A stretch of DNA of 64,000 nucleotides from Thalassospira alkalitolerans (GCF_002115745.1 NZ_JFKB01000009.1:184492-248491), one strand, 5' to 3'. Counted from the first letter of the stretch, positions 1 through 9,561 are shown. Made by a program: numbers and translations. Notes: generated by a model not told the origin, from the letters alone.

Positions 1-130
1 TATCTCAGACTTTTCATCGCTTTTTACGACTATTTTATAACACGCCCTCTCGCCCCTGCCGGGGATGTCCCGCCATCAAGATCGCTTTTTCAGGACGAAT
101 CCCCGACTTTTCCTGCAAAGCCGTCCGCAC

Positions 131-154
131 AACCCCTGATATTCAGGTGTTTTT
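131..154 (+). terminator. weak terminator-like hairpin
   Basis: CCTGA and TCAGG (135-139 and 143-147) form a short hairpin with a 3-base loop, extendable by two pairs across one mismatch, followed by a run of five T. It could end a transcript entering from the left edge. The rest of 1-280 shows no convincing gene. The stem is short, so this is tentative. Confidence 0.3.
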
Positions 155-280
155 CCTATCAACGATTGTAATCGACTTCACATAAAAATCGGCCAGACGA
201 CCATTTTGGGCACCGATGTCATCACGCAGAACACCAAAACAATCCGATATTGCCGATTAGATCAGAATGGAACCGCCACA

Positions 281-610
281 TGAACGGGACCCCAGCCCGA
301 ACTCCGATCATCAAAGGCCTGTCCGAGGCGCTGCTTAAATGGATGGTCGACAGCACCCCGCGCGGCATTGATATCGACATCATGGCAGAAGTCCTGCACG
401 ACATCAGCATTTCAGACCATGAAAAGCGACATTATCCTGACCCTGTCGCAAAATACGGACCGCACCGCATATCTGGATCCCCCACAAGAAGCCCATCTTT
501 TGTTTGATTGGCGATTTGTGGTTCACGTCGAAGACCGGGAATCAATCCCTTTCAACGACTTTTCCGATCTTGCATATCTGCACATCGGTGCTGCCGCCGG
601 ATATTCCTAA
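281..610 (+). pseudogene. possible small hypothetical gene split by a frameshift
   Basis: Not recognised. One frame starts at ATG 281 (MNGTPARTPIIKGLSEALLK) and looks coding, with mostly G/C third positions, up to about position 420; it then runs on to a stop at 507 with poor codon choice. From ATG 419 the next frame (MKSDIILTLSQNTDR...) reads protein-like to a stop at 610 and ends in an alanine/glycine-rich tail. The switch at about 420 suggests one gene of about 110 codons broken by a single indel, or two overlapping small genes. Neither start has a good Shine-Dalgarno sequence. It faces the 3' end of priA. No family assignment is possible. Confidence 0.3.
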
Positions 611-676
611 GCCGAGACCTTTTGGCAATCGGGACTGGATTGATGACCGTCGCAATATCAAAACCAAATACAGGAC

Positions 677-2917
677 TTACATAAAACTATAAGGATCGAT
701 ATCAATTTGCACCCGGACACTGCTCGGTGTTTTGACCTTTGCCAGCCAATCATGGATCATTGCCTGTAGCCGGACCTGCTTATCTGTTCGGATCAAAAAC
801 CGCCTGCGATATCGTCCGCGCAGCAATGATAACGGGGCAGGGGCCGGCCCCAACACCATGATGCCATCCCCGCGCGGCGCGGCGCGCCCGATCCGCCAGG
901 CCGCTTCATCGACCTCGTTTTCCTTTTTGCCCGATATGATCAGGGCGGCCAACCGGCCATGCGGCGGCATCCCATGCGTTAAACGTTGCGAAAGTTCGAC
1001 CTCGTTAAACGCATCGCGATCCCCCGCGGCAATCGCCTTAATCACCCGGTTTGATGGATCGGCGGTCTGTAGCAAAACAGTCCCGGGGCGATCACCGCGC
1101 CCTGCGCGCCCGGCAACCTGGGTCATCAATTGATAACTGCGTTCGGCCGCACGTAAATCCCCGCCTGCCAAACCAAGATCGGCATCGACAACTCCGACCA
1201 GCGTCAGCATGGGAAAGTGATAGCCCTTTGCCAAAATCTGAGTCCCGATCAAAAGATCAACTTCATGATTATGCACACGATCGATTAATGCGGCCGCGGC
1301 CTTGGGACCGGCAATATTGTCCGATGTTGCAACCTCGATCCGCAATTGCGGAAATGTTTCAACCGCTTCCTCATAAAGCCGTTCAACACCGGGGCCACAT
1401 GCCGACAGCTTTTCCTCTGCCCCGCAGGCAGGGCACGTATCAGGTGTCTTTGCCGTATAGCCGCAATGATGGCATTGCAACTTCCCCCACGCACGATGTT
1501 CAACCAACCAGGCCGTGCAATTTGGGCATTGGAACCGATGCCCGCAGGTACGGCATAATGTCAGCGGCGCATAACCGCGTCGGTTTAAAAACAACATCGC
1601 CTGTTCACCGGCGGCAAAGGTTTCCGCCAGTCGTTTTTTCAATGTCGGTGTGATCCAGCGTTGGCGTTCCGGTCGGTCTTGGCGGATATCGACAATCTCG
1701 ACACTTGGCAAAACCGCAACACCGTGGCGCTCGGAAAGTTCCACCGTGCCATATCGCCCGGCCTCGACATTGGCCAGCGTTTCAAGCGACGGGGTTGCTG
1801 ATGCCAAAATAACCGGAATGGCCCCGATATGGCCGCGCGCCACCGCCATATCACGCGCATGATAAATCACGCCGTCTTCTTGTTTGAAGGCATGTTCGTG
1901 TTCTTCATCGACAACGATCAGACCCAAATTGGCATAGGGCAAAAACAGCCCGGAACGCGCGCCAACCACCAATCGCGCCGAACCATCAGCCACCGCACGC
2001 CATGTTTCACGGCGGCGCGCCTGCCCAACCTCGGAATGCCACAGGGCCGGTTCAACACCGAACCGGTCTCGGAACCGTTGCAACCATTGCGCCGACAGGG
2101 CAATTTCCGGCAACAGGACCACCACCTGCTTGCCCGTTTCCAGTGCGATTCTTATGGCTTCAAAATACACTTCGGTTTTGCCAGACCCGGTCACACCATC
2201 AAGCAATGTGACGGAAAACCCATCATCGGCGACCTTGCGGCACAATTCATTGGCCGCATGTTCCTGCGCCTCGGAAAGATGCGGGCGCGGAATATCAAGA
2301 TCGGGTGGATTAAACGGCGATGGCGGCGCCACCATCAAACGCCGGACAATACCGACCTCGACCAATCCTTTGATCACGCTGGCACCGGCACCGGTTTCGC
2401 GCATGATATCGGCCTGCTCCATCGGCGGATGATCGCGCAAAAAGGCCATAACGCGTTTTCGCGGCGGGGTCATGCGAATGCCAGGATCGGTCGACTCGCC
2501 ATTGGGCTGGGCCAACGTAAAACGAAAAACCGGCTTGGGTGGCTCAAGCGCATCAGGGACACTCATGGCCATGCGCAACACCGCCCCTTGTGGGGACATG
2601 GTATAGGCCGAGACCCAATCAATAAATTTTCGGGTGACTTCCGCCATCGGCGGCACCTGCAAAACGCCATAAATCTCGCGCAATTTCGCCGGATCGACAT
2701 CACCCTTGGCTTTGCCCCAAACAACCCCGCGCTGGGTTTGACGGCCCAGCGGGATTTCGACAAAATCGCCGGGCTGCACATTTAAACCCTCGGGAACAAG
2801 GTAATCATATGGCCCAGCCAAAGGCAGTGGCGGCAAGACACTGATTGTCTCGCCCGTCACCTGAAAGGCAGGATCGTCATCAAACAAATTTCCCGATATG
2901 GCCTTTGCGGCGCTCAT
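677..2917 (-). CDS. priA: primosomal protein N' (replication restart helicase PriA)
   Basis: Superfamily-2 3'-5' DNA helicase that recognises stalled forks and reloads the replisome. The 746-residue product has the expected order: an N-terminal DNA-binding region, a Walker A motif GVTGSGKT at residues 241-248, a DEEH Walker B box at 337-340, an SAT motif (LASATPS) near 371-377, and a cysteine-rich zinc insert at about 455-498 with eight Cys in CxxC pairs. The C-terminal part has the helicase motif QVAGRAGRGDRPG. Length matches the family (about 730-750). The start at 2917 gives MSAAKAISG, and no closer Met precedes the conserved N-terminus. It is transcribed alone and divergent from the aldolase gene at 3104. 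Confidence 0.97.
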   Translation of the reverse strand: MSAAKAISGNLFDDDPAFQVTGETISVLPPLPLAGPYDYLVPEGLNVQPGDFVEIPLGRQTQRGVVWGKAKGDVDPAKLREIYGVLQVPPMAEVTRKFIDWVSAYTMSPQGAVLRMAMSVPDALEPPKPVFRFTLAQPNGESTDPGIRMTPPRKRVMAFLRDHPPMEQADIMRETGAGASVIKGLVEVGIVRRLMVAPPSPFNPPDLDIPRPHLSEAQEHAANELCRKVADDGFSVTLLDGVTGSGKTEVYFEAIRIALETGKQVVVLLPEIALSAQWLQRFRDRFGVEPALWHSEVGQARRRETWRAVADGSARLVVGARSGLFLPYANLGLIVVDEEHEHAFKQEDGVIYHARDMAVARGHIGAIPVILASATPSLETLANVEAGRYGTVELSERHGVAVLPSVEIVDIRQDRPERQRWITPTLKKRLAETFAAGEQAMLFLNRRGYAPLTLCRTCGHRFQCPNCTAWLVEHRAWGKLQCHHCGYTAKTPDTCPACGAEEKLSACGPGVERLYEEAVETFPQLRIEVATSDNIAGPKAAAALIDRVHNHEVDLLIGTQILAKGYHFPMLTLVGVVDADLGLAGGDLRAAERSYQLMTQVAGRAGRGDRPGTVLLQTADPSNRVIKAIAAGDRDAFNEVELSQRLTHGMPPHGRLAALIISGKKENEVDEAAWRIGRAAPRGDGIMVLGPAPAPLSLLRGRYRRRFLIRTDKQVRLQAMIHDWLAKVKTPSSVRVQIDIDPYSFM

Positions 2918-3103
2918 ATATTATAAACCCCGTCAGGATGCCTCTGGGTTGGTCGCATAACTATGCATGACCGGCTTGTGGCACAAAGAAAAACGGTCCC
3001 ACAGCCTAGGTTGTCTGGCACCGTCATTTGAATGGCACCGGACCCTATCAGCTAACCGCATCATCGAACAACGATCTTCAAAAGCTCCCAAGCAGGAAAT
3101 CCA

Positions 3104-3760
3104 ATGAAGTTTTTCATCGACACCGCCGACATCGACGCGATCCGCGAAATTGCCAAATCCGGCCTCGTGGACGGCGTCACCACCAATCCGTCGCTGGTTG
3201 CAAAGACAGGTCAGCCGTTTCTCGAACTGATCAAGGAAATTTGTGACGTTGTTGACGGCCCGGTCAGCGCCGAAGTTGCCGCGACCGATTTTGAAACCAT
3301 GGTTGCCGAAGGCCGCAAGCTTGCCAAAATCGCCGACAATGTCGTCGTCAAGCTGCCGCTGACCCCGGACGGGCTCAAAGCCTGCCGCACCTTCACCGAC
3401 GAAGGCATCAAAACCAACGTCACCCTTTGCTTCTCGGTTGGTCAGGCCATCTTGGCTGCCAAAGCCGGCGCAACCTATGTTTCGCCGTTTGTTGGCCGCC
3501 TTGACGATATTTCGTCTGATGGCATGCAGCTGATTGCTGACATCGCCGAAGTTTATAACAACTATCCGAACTGGCAGACCGAAATCCTCGTCGCTTCGGC
3601 ACGCGGTCCGCAACATGTTGTCGACTCGGCCCGTCTGGGTGCTGACGTTGTCACCATCCCGCCGCAGGTTCTGAACCAGTTGTTCAAACACCCGCTGACC
3701 GATAAAGGCCTTGAAACCTTTATCGCCGATTGGGCAAAAACCGGCCAGTCTATCCTCTAA
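3104..3760 (+). CDS. tal: transaldolase / fructose-6-phosphate aldolase family protein
   Basis: Class I aldolase of the short (about 215-residue) transaldolase subfamily, acting in the non-oxidative pentose phosphate pathway or as a fructose-6-phosphate aldolase. The 218-residue protein opens with [13 protein letters not shown], carries [13 protein letters not shown] at about 24-36, and places the Schiff-base lysine in [10 protein letters not shown] (Lys83). A late motif GADVVTIPP near residue 180 is also typical. The start follows AAGCAGGAAATCCA, a good ribosome site. The sequence alone does not separate transaldolase from Fsa activity; the name tal is provisional. Two hairpins follow the stop, the second being a clear terminator. 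Confidence 0.92.
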   Translation: MKFFIDTADIDAIREIAKSGLVDGVTTNPSLVAKTGQPFLELIKEICDVVDGPVSAEVAATDFETMVAEGRKLAKIADNVVVKLPLTPDGLKACRTFTDEGIKTNVTLCFSVGQAILAAKAGATYVSPFVGRLDDISSDGMQLIADIAEVYNNYPNWQTEILVASARGPQHVVDSARLGADVVTIPPQVLNQLFKHPLTDKGLETFIADWAKTGQSIL

Positions 3761-3814
3761 TACGGATAAACAAGCCCAAAGGCCGACATTATCACCGGCC
3801 TTTAACACGCATTT

Positions 3815-3849
3815 AACCCGGCAGCCCGCATTGTGGCTGCCGGGTTTTT
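3815..3849 (+). terminator. intrinsic terminator after the transaldolase gene
   Basis: CCCGGCAGCC (3817-3826) pairs perfectly with GGCTGCCGGG (3835-3844) and is followed by TTTTT. A weaker hairpin AAAGGCCG / CGGCCTTT lies just before it at 3778-3803. The terminator sits only 26 bases before the DUF484 start, so that gene probably has a promoter overlapping the hairpin or relies on read-through. Confidence 0.85.
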
Positions 3850-3874
3850 CTTTCACTTTATATTATCGGATCCG

Positions 3875-4564
3875 ATGGAAAAGACAGCATTGCGCGCCGA
3901 CGACATTGCGGCCTATCTCGCGAAACATCCTGATTTTTTTGCCAACCGGCCGGAACTTCTCGATAGCCTTGACATGCCGGTTCGTGAAATGGGCACGGGC
4001 ATTGCCGACATGCAGCAATATGTTGTTGCACGCCTACGTGACGAACGCGAAAAGTTACGCGGCGCCACCAGCGAACTGATCAACATTTCCAAATCAAACC
4101 TTGAAACTCAAAGTCGCATCCATCGCGCGGTTCTGGCGCTTTTGAACGCCCGCGGCTTCGAAACTTTTGTCGAAGCCTTGCAGGATCTTGTACCCGAGCT
4201 TCTTGATCTTGATGCAATTGCGCTTTGCTTTGAAGACAGCGACGAAGCATCCGTACCACGGTGTGGCGGGCGCGTGCGTCGCCTCACCGCAGGCGCCGTT
4301 GATCAGGTTCTTGGCGAAGAAAACGATGTCTGGCTGTTGCCTGACAATGCCGGGGACGAGGCCATCTTTGGCCCACAGGCCGATAATATCCGTTCGGCCG
4401 CCATTGTTCGCTTGGCCCCATTTTATGGCGATCCGGTTGGTCTGGTGGCGTTTGGCGTGGCCGAACCCGATTATTTCAGCCCGGCACAGGCCCATGATCT
4501 GATCATGTTTTTGGCCTCTGTTATTGAATTCGGTGCCCGCAGATGGTTAACCCCGGCGCAATGA
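3875..4564 (+). CDS. DUF484 family protein
   Basis: A 229-residue member of the DUF484 family, whose genes often precede xerC in proteobacteria (YigA in E. coli). It has a helical N-terminus (AAYLAKHPDFFANRPELL), a coiled-coil stretch near residues 50-75, and a GAF-like C-terminal half. The start was placed at ATG 3875 (MEKTALRADD) because the upstream in-frame GTG at 3833 lies inside the preceding terminator hairpin. Its stop overlaps the xerC start as ATGA, indicating translational coupling. The molecular function of the family is not established; a link to site-specific recombination is suggested only by context. Confidence 0.85.
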   Translation: MEKTALRADDIAAYLAKHPDFFANRPELLDSLDMPVREMGTGIADMQQYVVARLRDEREKLRGATSELINISKSNLETQSRIHRAVLALLNARGFETFVEALQDLVPELLDLDAIALCFEDSDEASVPRCGGRVRRLTAGAVDQVLGEENDVWLLPDNAGDEAIFGPQADNIRSAAIVRLAPFYGDPVGLVAFGVAEPDYFSPAQAHDLIMFLASVIEFGARRWLTPAQ

Positions 4565-5505
4565 AAGGCGGGCTGATCGCCCTGACCCTGCCGCAGGATG
4601 TGCGCGATGCCATTGCCGATTGGCGGCAATGGCTATCTGCAGAACGCCGCGCATCCAATCATACCACCGAAAATTATCTGGCCGATCTATATGCGTTCCT
4701 TGGTTTTATCCAGGTTCATTTGGGTGATGCGCCCGATATTCGCGACCTATTACGATTAAACCCGCGCGATTTCCGAAGCTGGCTGGCACGGCGCAGCATG
4801 GATGGCCTTGCCAAAAGCTCGACTGCGCGTGCGCTATCATCGCTGCGCAATTTTTATCGTTTTCTGGACCGCACCGGGCGCGGCCAGAACGCGGCGGTCA
4901 ATTCGATCCGCAACCCAAAACTGCCGCAATCCGTGCCCAAACCGCTAAGCCCGCAAGACGCAATGGCGGTCCTTGATAATGCAGGGGCATGGCAGGATGA
5001 ACCCTGGCTTGCCAAGCGTAATCTGGCGCTTTTTACCCTGCTATATGGCTGCGGTCTGCGTATTTCCGAGGCATTGGACCTGAATGCCAATCAACGTCCA
5101 ACCGGCGATTCTTTGGTCATTACCGGTAAAGGCAACAAACAGCGTCTTGTCCCGGTGCTGCAAATCGTACGCGACGCGATTGATGATTATGCCAAAACCT
5201 GCCCCTATGCACCCGATGGCAACGATCCACTGTTTCTGGGGGCGCGCGGCAAACGTCTGGTCGCACAGGTCGCCCAACGCGAAATGCGCAAAATTCGCGG
5301 GCTTTTGAACCTGCCCGATACAGCGACACCGCACGCCATGCGCCATTCCTTTGCCACCCATCTTCTGGCAGGCGGCGGTGATTTACGCACCATTCAGGAT
5401 TTACTGGGCCACGCATCGCTATCGACCACACAACGTTATACTGCGGTTGATACCGAACGCATGATGGCCGTTTATCAAGGCACGCATCCGCGCGCCCGGC
5501 GCTAA
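4561..5505 (+). CDS. xerC: tyrosine recombinase XerC
   Basis: Site-specific recombinase that, with XerD, resolves chromosome dimers at dif. The 314-residue product has an N-terminal SAM-like core-binding domain (residues about 10-105) and a catalytic domain with all six expected residues: Arg167 (in GCGLRISEALDL), Lys190 (in GKGNKQR), His258 and Arg261 (HAMRHSFATHLL), His284 (LLGHASLSTTQRYT) and the nucleophile Tyr293. The start at 4561 overlaps the stop of the DUF484 gene (ATGA); a start at 4543 is possible but would lengthen the overlap. Its location beside a DUF484 gene supports XerC over XerD or a mobile-element integrase. Confidence 0.95.
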   Translation: MKGGLIALTLPQDVRDAIADWRQWLSAERRASNHTTENYLADLYAFLGFIQVHLGDAPDIRDLLRLNPRDFRSWLARRSMDGLAKSSTARALSSLRNFYRFLDRTGRGQNAAVNSIRNPKLPQSVPKPLSPQDAMAVLDNAGAWQDEPWLAKRNLALFTLLYGCGLRISEALDLNANQRPTGDSLVITGKGNKQRLVPVLQIVRDAIDDYAKTCPYAPDGNDPLFLGARGKRLVAQVAQREMRKIRGLLNLPDTATPHAMRHSFATHLLAGGGDLRTIQDLLGHASLSTTQRYTAVDTERMMAVYQGTHPRARR

Positions 5506-5596
5506 GCCAAATCCCCTCGCGGGCCAGATAAGGCGGGTTTTCCTGCTTTCCACAGGCGGTCCAGACAAAGCCCCTCTCAAAAATGGGACCTCGTAT

Positions 5597-5917
5597 ATGA
5601 AACTCTTCCTAAGCCGCCGCTTTGACGCCAGTTCACGCCACCGCCGGGTCTATAGCGCCTATGAAATCGCCTATACCACGGTCGATTGTCTTGCCGCCCT
5701 GCTGTTTATCATCGGCAGCGTCATGTTTCTTTACGATGATCTGATGCGAGCGGGCACATGGCTTTTCATCGTTGGTTCAGTGTTCTTTGCCCTTCGGCCC
5801 AGCATCCGTCTGGCACGCGAACTTCACCTTGCACGGCTTGGCAAGGCCGCCCGCCAAAAGATTGGTCGCAACCAAAAAACGGTGCCAACGGTCCGTCCTG
5901 AACCAACCCAAAAATGA
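5597..5917 (+). CDS. YrhK-like small membrane protein
   Basis: A 106-residue protein resembling the YrhK domain. A short basic N-terminus (FLSRRFDASSRHRR) is followed by YEIAYTTVDCLAALLFIIGS, a first membrane segment of about residues 30-50, then an acidic loop (FLYDDLMRAG), a second membrane segment (TWLFIVGSVFFALRP) and a basic tail. Two transmembrane helices and the conserved Y-E-x-x-Y-T motif support the family call. Function is unknown. It lies 91 bases downstream of xerC, in the same direction, and may share its transcript. Confidence 0.75.
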   Translation: MKLFLSRRFDASSRHRRVYSAYEIAYTTVDCLAALLFIIGSVMFLYDDLMRAGTWLFIVGSVFFALRPSIRLARELHLARLGKAARQKIGRNQKTVPTVRPEPTQK

Positions 5918-6022
5918 TCCATCGTAATGCATCTTGATAAATCGAAATTTTGGGGTTCTTTGAAATAGCATTTCTCCCTTACACTGCGACCAACTTGTTG
6001 AAAAACATCAAAGGAAACCCCC

Positions 6023-6628
6023 ATGATCCTGCGCTCCAGCGATCCCTCGCCCTTTGGCCGCAAGGTTAAAATCACCGCCAAAATCCTTGGCATTTATGAT
6101 CATCTAACCGTCGAAGCGGCCAATACCAATGACCCCGCCGATAGCCTGCGGGTCCAAAACCCGCTTGGCAAACTGCCGGTCCTGATCCTTGATGACGGCC
6201 GCAAAATTTATGATTCACGCGTGATCTGCGAATATCTTGACGCTCAGATCGACGGCAAAACCCTGCACCCGACCAATGGCAACGCCCGCTGGGATGCCCT
6301 GACGCTTCAGGCCCTTGGCGATGGCATGATCGATGCCTCGATCCTGCAGGTTTATGAAACCCGGATGCGCCCCGAAGAAAAACGTCATGCCGACTGGCTT
6401 TCCTACCAGTCTGACAAGGTCAAACGCGCACTCGATCAACTCGAAGCCAATCCCCCCGCACTTGACGGCGACCTTACCATTGGTCATGTCGCGATTGCCT
6501 GCGCGCTGGGCTATCTTGATCTGCGCTTTGATGGCAAATGGCGCTCAAGCTATGGCGGGTTGGTCGCATGGCTTGATGCCTTCCGCGCCCGCGTCCCAGC
6601 CTTTGACGCCACCGCGTTCAAAGGCTAA
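6023..6628 (+). CDS. glutathione S-transferase family protein
   Basis: A 201-residue GST-fold protein. The N-terminal thioredoxin-like half (residues 1-80) shows LRSSDPSPFGRKVKITA with a probable catalytic Ser, NPLGKLPVL containing the cis-proline of the glutathione site, and DSRVICEYLD, which binds the glutamyl group. The C-terminal helical half (about 85-200) ends with the usual IGHVAIACALGYLDLR motif. The ATG at 6023 follows AAAGGAAACCCCC, a good ribosome site. Substrate cannot be told from sequence. It precedes a methyltransferase and a glutamine-synthetase-like gene in the same direction. Confidence 0.88.
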   Translation: MILRSSDPSPFGRKVKITAKILGIYDHLTVEAANTNDPADSLRVQNPLGKLPVLILDDGRKIYDSRVICEYLDAQIDGKTLHPTNGNARWDALTLQALGDGMIDASILQVYETRMRPEEKRHADWLSYQSDKVKRALDQLEANPPALDGDLTIGHVAIACALGYLDLRFDGKWRSSYGGLVAWLDAFRARVPAFDATAFKG

Positions 6629-6713
6629 CAGTGACAAAGCCACACGATGCAAAGCATGCTGGTGACTTTCAGATTGCATCGCTATTTTAAAAACCATCGG
6701 AGATCCCCACAAT

Positions 6714-7205
6714 ATGTCACGACTAAACAGCGTCATCCGCCGCCTGCAAGCCCAGCGCGATTGCCTGAACGCGGCGGCAGAAATGATCAAGGGACATGAC
6801 GGGATCGTGCTTGAAGTCGGGCTTGGCAATGGCCGGACCTTTGATCACTTGCGTGAAATCATGCCGGATCGTGAAATCTTTGTCTTTGATCGCCAGATCG
6901 CCGCCCACCCCAAATGCATTCCCGATGATGATCACCTGTTTCTGGGGGATATCTTTGAAACCCTGCCGATGGCGGTTGAACGGTTCAAAGGCAAGGTCGC
7001 GCTGGTGCATTCTGATGTCGGCACCGGGGACGAGGCGCTCAACGCCAAAATCGCATCCTTTATCGGTCAAACCCTGCCACCGGCCCTGATCAACGGTGCG
7101 ATTGTTGCATCCGATCAGAAAATCGATGTTCCGGGCACCATTACCGAACCCCTTCCCGAAGGCGTACCGCAAGATCGCTATTTTTTCCGCCGTTATCAGG
7201 GGTAA
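6714..7205 (+). CDS. class I SAM-dependent methyltransferase
   Basis: A 163-residue protein with a short helical N-terminus and the SAM-binding motif I LEVGLGNGRTFDHLRE near residues 37-52. Next come an acidic motif II region (REIFVFDRQ) and a motif VALVHSDVGTGD near 98-109. It resembles the small bacterial Methyltransf_17-type family with no known substrate. It is 85 bases after the GST gene and 68 bases before the glutamine-synthetase-like gene, so the three may form one unit. The ATG at 6714 follows CGGAGATCCCCACAAT. Confidence 0.75.
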   Translation: MSRLNSVIRRLQAQRDCLNAAAEMIKGHDGIVLEVGLGNGRTFDHLREIMPDREIFVFDRQIAAHPKCIPDDDHLFLGDIFETLPMAVERFKGKVALVHSDVGTGDEALNAKIASFIGQTLPPALINGAIVASDQKIDVPGTITEPLPEGVPQDRYFFRRYQG

Positions 7206-7273
7206 TATCCCTGATCGTGATCCGCTTCAGATGCCGGGATTAATAAACGGCTCCACCATCAGGAATTCTTCTC

Positions 7274-8671
7274 GTGTCCACAGAAAATGCCCCGACCAGT
7301 TCATCACCCAGCGGATCAAACATCACCGAGGCAGAGGCTTTTCTGGCAAAATACCCTGATGTCGAAGCCATCGATATCATACTGACCGATTTTCATGGCA
7401 TTGGCCGGGGCAAGACGATCCGTCGCCACGAATTGCTTTCGATCTATAAATCCGGGCGCGGATTGCCAAGCTCGATCTTTGGCCAGGATGTCACCGGGGA
7501 AGACGTGGATGATTGCGGCCTGGTGCAAACTGGCGGCGGTGGCGATTGCCGGTGCTGGCCGGTTCCGGGAACACTGGGCTATCTGCCCCATACCGGACGC
7601 GGGCAACTTTTGATCAGCATGTATAACGAAGATGGCTCTGCCCACGACGTTGACCCGCGCAATGTCTTTGTTGAACAAGTGAAACGTGCCGGTACATTGG
7701 GCTTTGCCCCAATGGGCGCGTTCGAACTGGAATTCTATCTGGTCAATAGCCAAGCCGATGCCACCGGAATGTATCATCCGGCAACCTATGCCTTGACCAA
7801 GCGACGTTCAAAACTGCGCAACACGATGTCGGTTGATGAAATTGATGAAATGTCGCCATTGTTTGATGCGGTCTATGAGGGGGCCAAACATCTTGATCTG
7901 ACACTGGAAACCCTGATTTCGGAATATGGCCCCGGTCAGTATGAAATGACCATCCGTTATCGCGATTTGTTGCGCGCCGCCGATGACGTCATCATCGCCA
8001 AACGCCTGATCCGGACCTGTGCGCGGCGTTTCGGGATGGAGGCCGTGTTTATGCCCAAGCCATTTGGCGACGAAGCCGGATCGGGCATGCATCTGCATTT
8101 GTCACTGGCCGATGAAAACGGCAACAACCTGTTTGCCGATCAGGCCGATGGATCATTAAGCCCGCTGATGCTTAATGCGATTGGCGGTATCCGCAGCACG
8201 ATTGGCGAAACCATGCTGCTGCTTGCCCCGTTCATGAATTCATGGCGTCGATTTGCATCGGCCATGTACTCGCCGGCATCGGATGACTGGGGTGTTGAAA
8301 ATCGTACTGTGGCGCTGCGCGTCCCCGGCACACCGGGCAAAACTCGCCACTTCGAACATCGCATCGCCGGGGTTGATGCCAACCCCTATCTCGTGGCGGC
8401 TGTCACCCTCGGCGCGGCCCTTGATGGCATAGAAGGCAAAATTGATCCGGGCAAACCCTGCGAAGATGAAATCGGCCAAGCCAAGGCACCAAATGATCTT
8501 CCGCGTCATTGGTTAGATGCGATTGATCAATTCGGTGCATCTGATTTCAACAAACGCACCCTTGGGAGTCGCTTCCACACTGCCTTTACCAAAATCAAAC
8601 AGGCAGAATACGAGCATATGGCGCTGAAGGTATCAGCGGCAGAGTGGGAATATTACGGATTTTCCATTTAA
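7274..8671 (+). CDS. glutamine synthetase family protein (possible gamma-glutamylpolyamine synthetase)
   Basis: ATP-dependent ligase of the glutamine synthetase superfamily, 465 residues. Features include the N-terminal beta-grasp region (DIILTDFHGIGRGKTI, about 36-51), the metal-binding FELEFYLV (near 150-157), EYGPGQYEMTIRYRD (near 215-229), the HLHLSL motif (near 274-279) and the C-terminal FEHRIAGVDANPYL. The conserved GlnA regulatory Tyr region is not evident. The pattern fits PuuA/GlnT-like enzymes that glutamylate polyamines or ethanolamine better than GlnA itself, but no polyamine genes lie beside it. The start is GTG 7274, with AGGA about 10 bases upstream. Confidence 0.8.
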   Translation: MSTENAPTSSSPSGSNITEAEAFLAKYPDVEAIDIILTDFHGIGRGKTIRRHELLSIYKSGRGLPSSIFGQDVTGEDVDDCGLVQTGGGGDCRCWPVPGTLGYLPHTGRGQLLISMYNEDGSAHDVDPRNVFVEQVKRAGTLGFAPMGAFELEFYLVNSQADATGMYHPATYALTKRRSKLRNTMSVDEIDEMSPLFDAVYEGAKHLDLTLETLISEYGPGQYEMTIRYRDLLRAADDVIIAKRLIRTCARRFGMEAVFMPKPFGDEAGSGMHLHLSLADENGNNLFADQADGSLSPLMLNAIGGIRSTIGETMLLLAPFMNSWRRFASAMYSPASDDWGVENRTVALRVPGTPGKTRHFEHRIAGVDANPYLVAAVTLGAALDGIEGKIDPGKPCEDEIGQAKAPNDLPRHWLDAIDQFGASDFNKRTLGSRFHTAFTKIKQAEYEHMALKVSAAEWEYYGFSI

Positions 8672-8728
8672 TCCATTTCCGGCCTGGGTGCCCCGTAAAA
8701 AGTAAAGGCACCCGGCGCCGGATCAATA

Positions 8729-9055
8729 TCAAAAGACGCGTTTGGCCCGATTATTTGATTTCCGGGCTGAAAACGCCACTTTGGGACGCGCATCAATCAT
8801 TTTCTGATCACGCAAATGCGCGACTTCCAGATCGCGAGGATCGACGCTCATTGTCCGCGCTTCGTCCGGGCGATCCGATTTGGTATGCAGATGCATATGT
8901 GTCGAAACCCATTGATAGGTCGGATAGGTGACATTTTCGGTAAACGATTCTTCGGTAATCACCTTATAAGCCCCGGCGGGCAAGACTTCTGCAAGGCCAC
9001 GCAGACTGAACGGCCTTACAAAATTCAATATTTTGGACGTGGTACGGTTTGTCAA
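8729..9055 (-). CDS. conserved hypothetical protein
   Basis: A 108-residue soluble protein of unknown function. It opens with a short Thr/Arg-rich lead, then VRPFSLRGLAEVLPAGAYKV, ITEESFTEN, and a YPTYQWVSTHMHLHTKS segment, followed by a basic C-terminus. I recall similar short alphaproteobacterial proteins with a 'function of the form PAG-Y-V-x-T-E-E' pattern, but no function is known. It is convergent with the glutamine-synthetase-like gene (57-base gap) and its upstream region is the 506-base interval before nadA. Confidence 0.6.
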   Translation of the reverse strand: MTNRTTSKILNFVRPFSLRGLAEVLPAGAYKVITEESFTENVTYPTYQWVSTHMHLHTKSDRPDEARTMSVDPRDLEVAHLRDQKMIDARPKVAFSARKSNNRAKRVF

Positions 9056-9561
9056 AAGAACTCCTACCGCGCAAATGCGCGTTGGCTAAGAAAAACGAAA
9101 GGAAACAATCCTTGTCGCCAAACAATCAGGGTTTATTTCAGGTATGCACGATGATGCGAAATCACGATTGATTATTGGGAAATCAAGACCATTAAATCCG
9201 TGTCTATTGGTTTCGCCATCAAATAAAGAATATGTAATTTTTATAAAATTCGAAAATAACGCTCCAAGCTTTACTTATATGAACGGTTTTTGATATTTTG
9301 CAACGAACTTATTTTTATTTTCACCAAACATGCGACAACCAACCACCCCTCTTCCGCCCAAAATTCTAAAACTACCGACACCTATTCAAAGGCAGGGCCA
9401 AGCCGCAAAAGCAACGATATTACTAACGATCCCGGCAATGTTCCCCATTTCCTTGCCATCCTGCGCCAATGGCGATATTCAGGTTTCAAACTGTCATTAA
9501 CTTGCAATGCCGGAATCCGCTGCTTATCTCCGGCTTGCAACAGGCGAGATGAGACGACGCC
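9056..9561. other. 506-base non-coding interval upstream of nadA
   Basis: A stretch rich in A and T (especially 9160-9320) between divergent genes. It must hold the promoters of the minus-strand hypothetical gene and of nadA. A small hairpin GCGC-AAAT-GCGC occurs at about 9069-9080. Short open frames here lack ribosome sites and family resemblance. I could not assign an operator or an RNA gene. Confidence 0.5.

Noticed and set aside
1829..2785. 318-codon open frame antisense to priA
   Set aside because: Overlaps conserved PriA helicase motifs and lacks any protein-family signal.
2933..3856. 307-codon open frame antisense to the transaldolase gene
   Set aside because: A shadow of codon bias. 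The transaldolase reading has the catalytic lysine and all family motifs.
4543..5505. XerC as an integrase of a mobile element
   Set aside because: It is coupled to DUF484 and no att sites, tRNA gene or phage genes surround it. XerC is the ordinary explanation.
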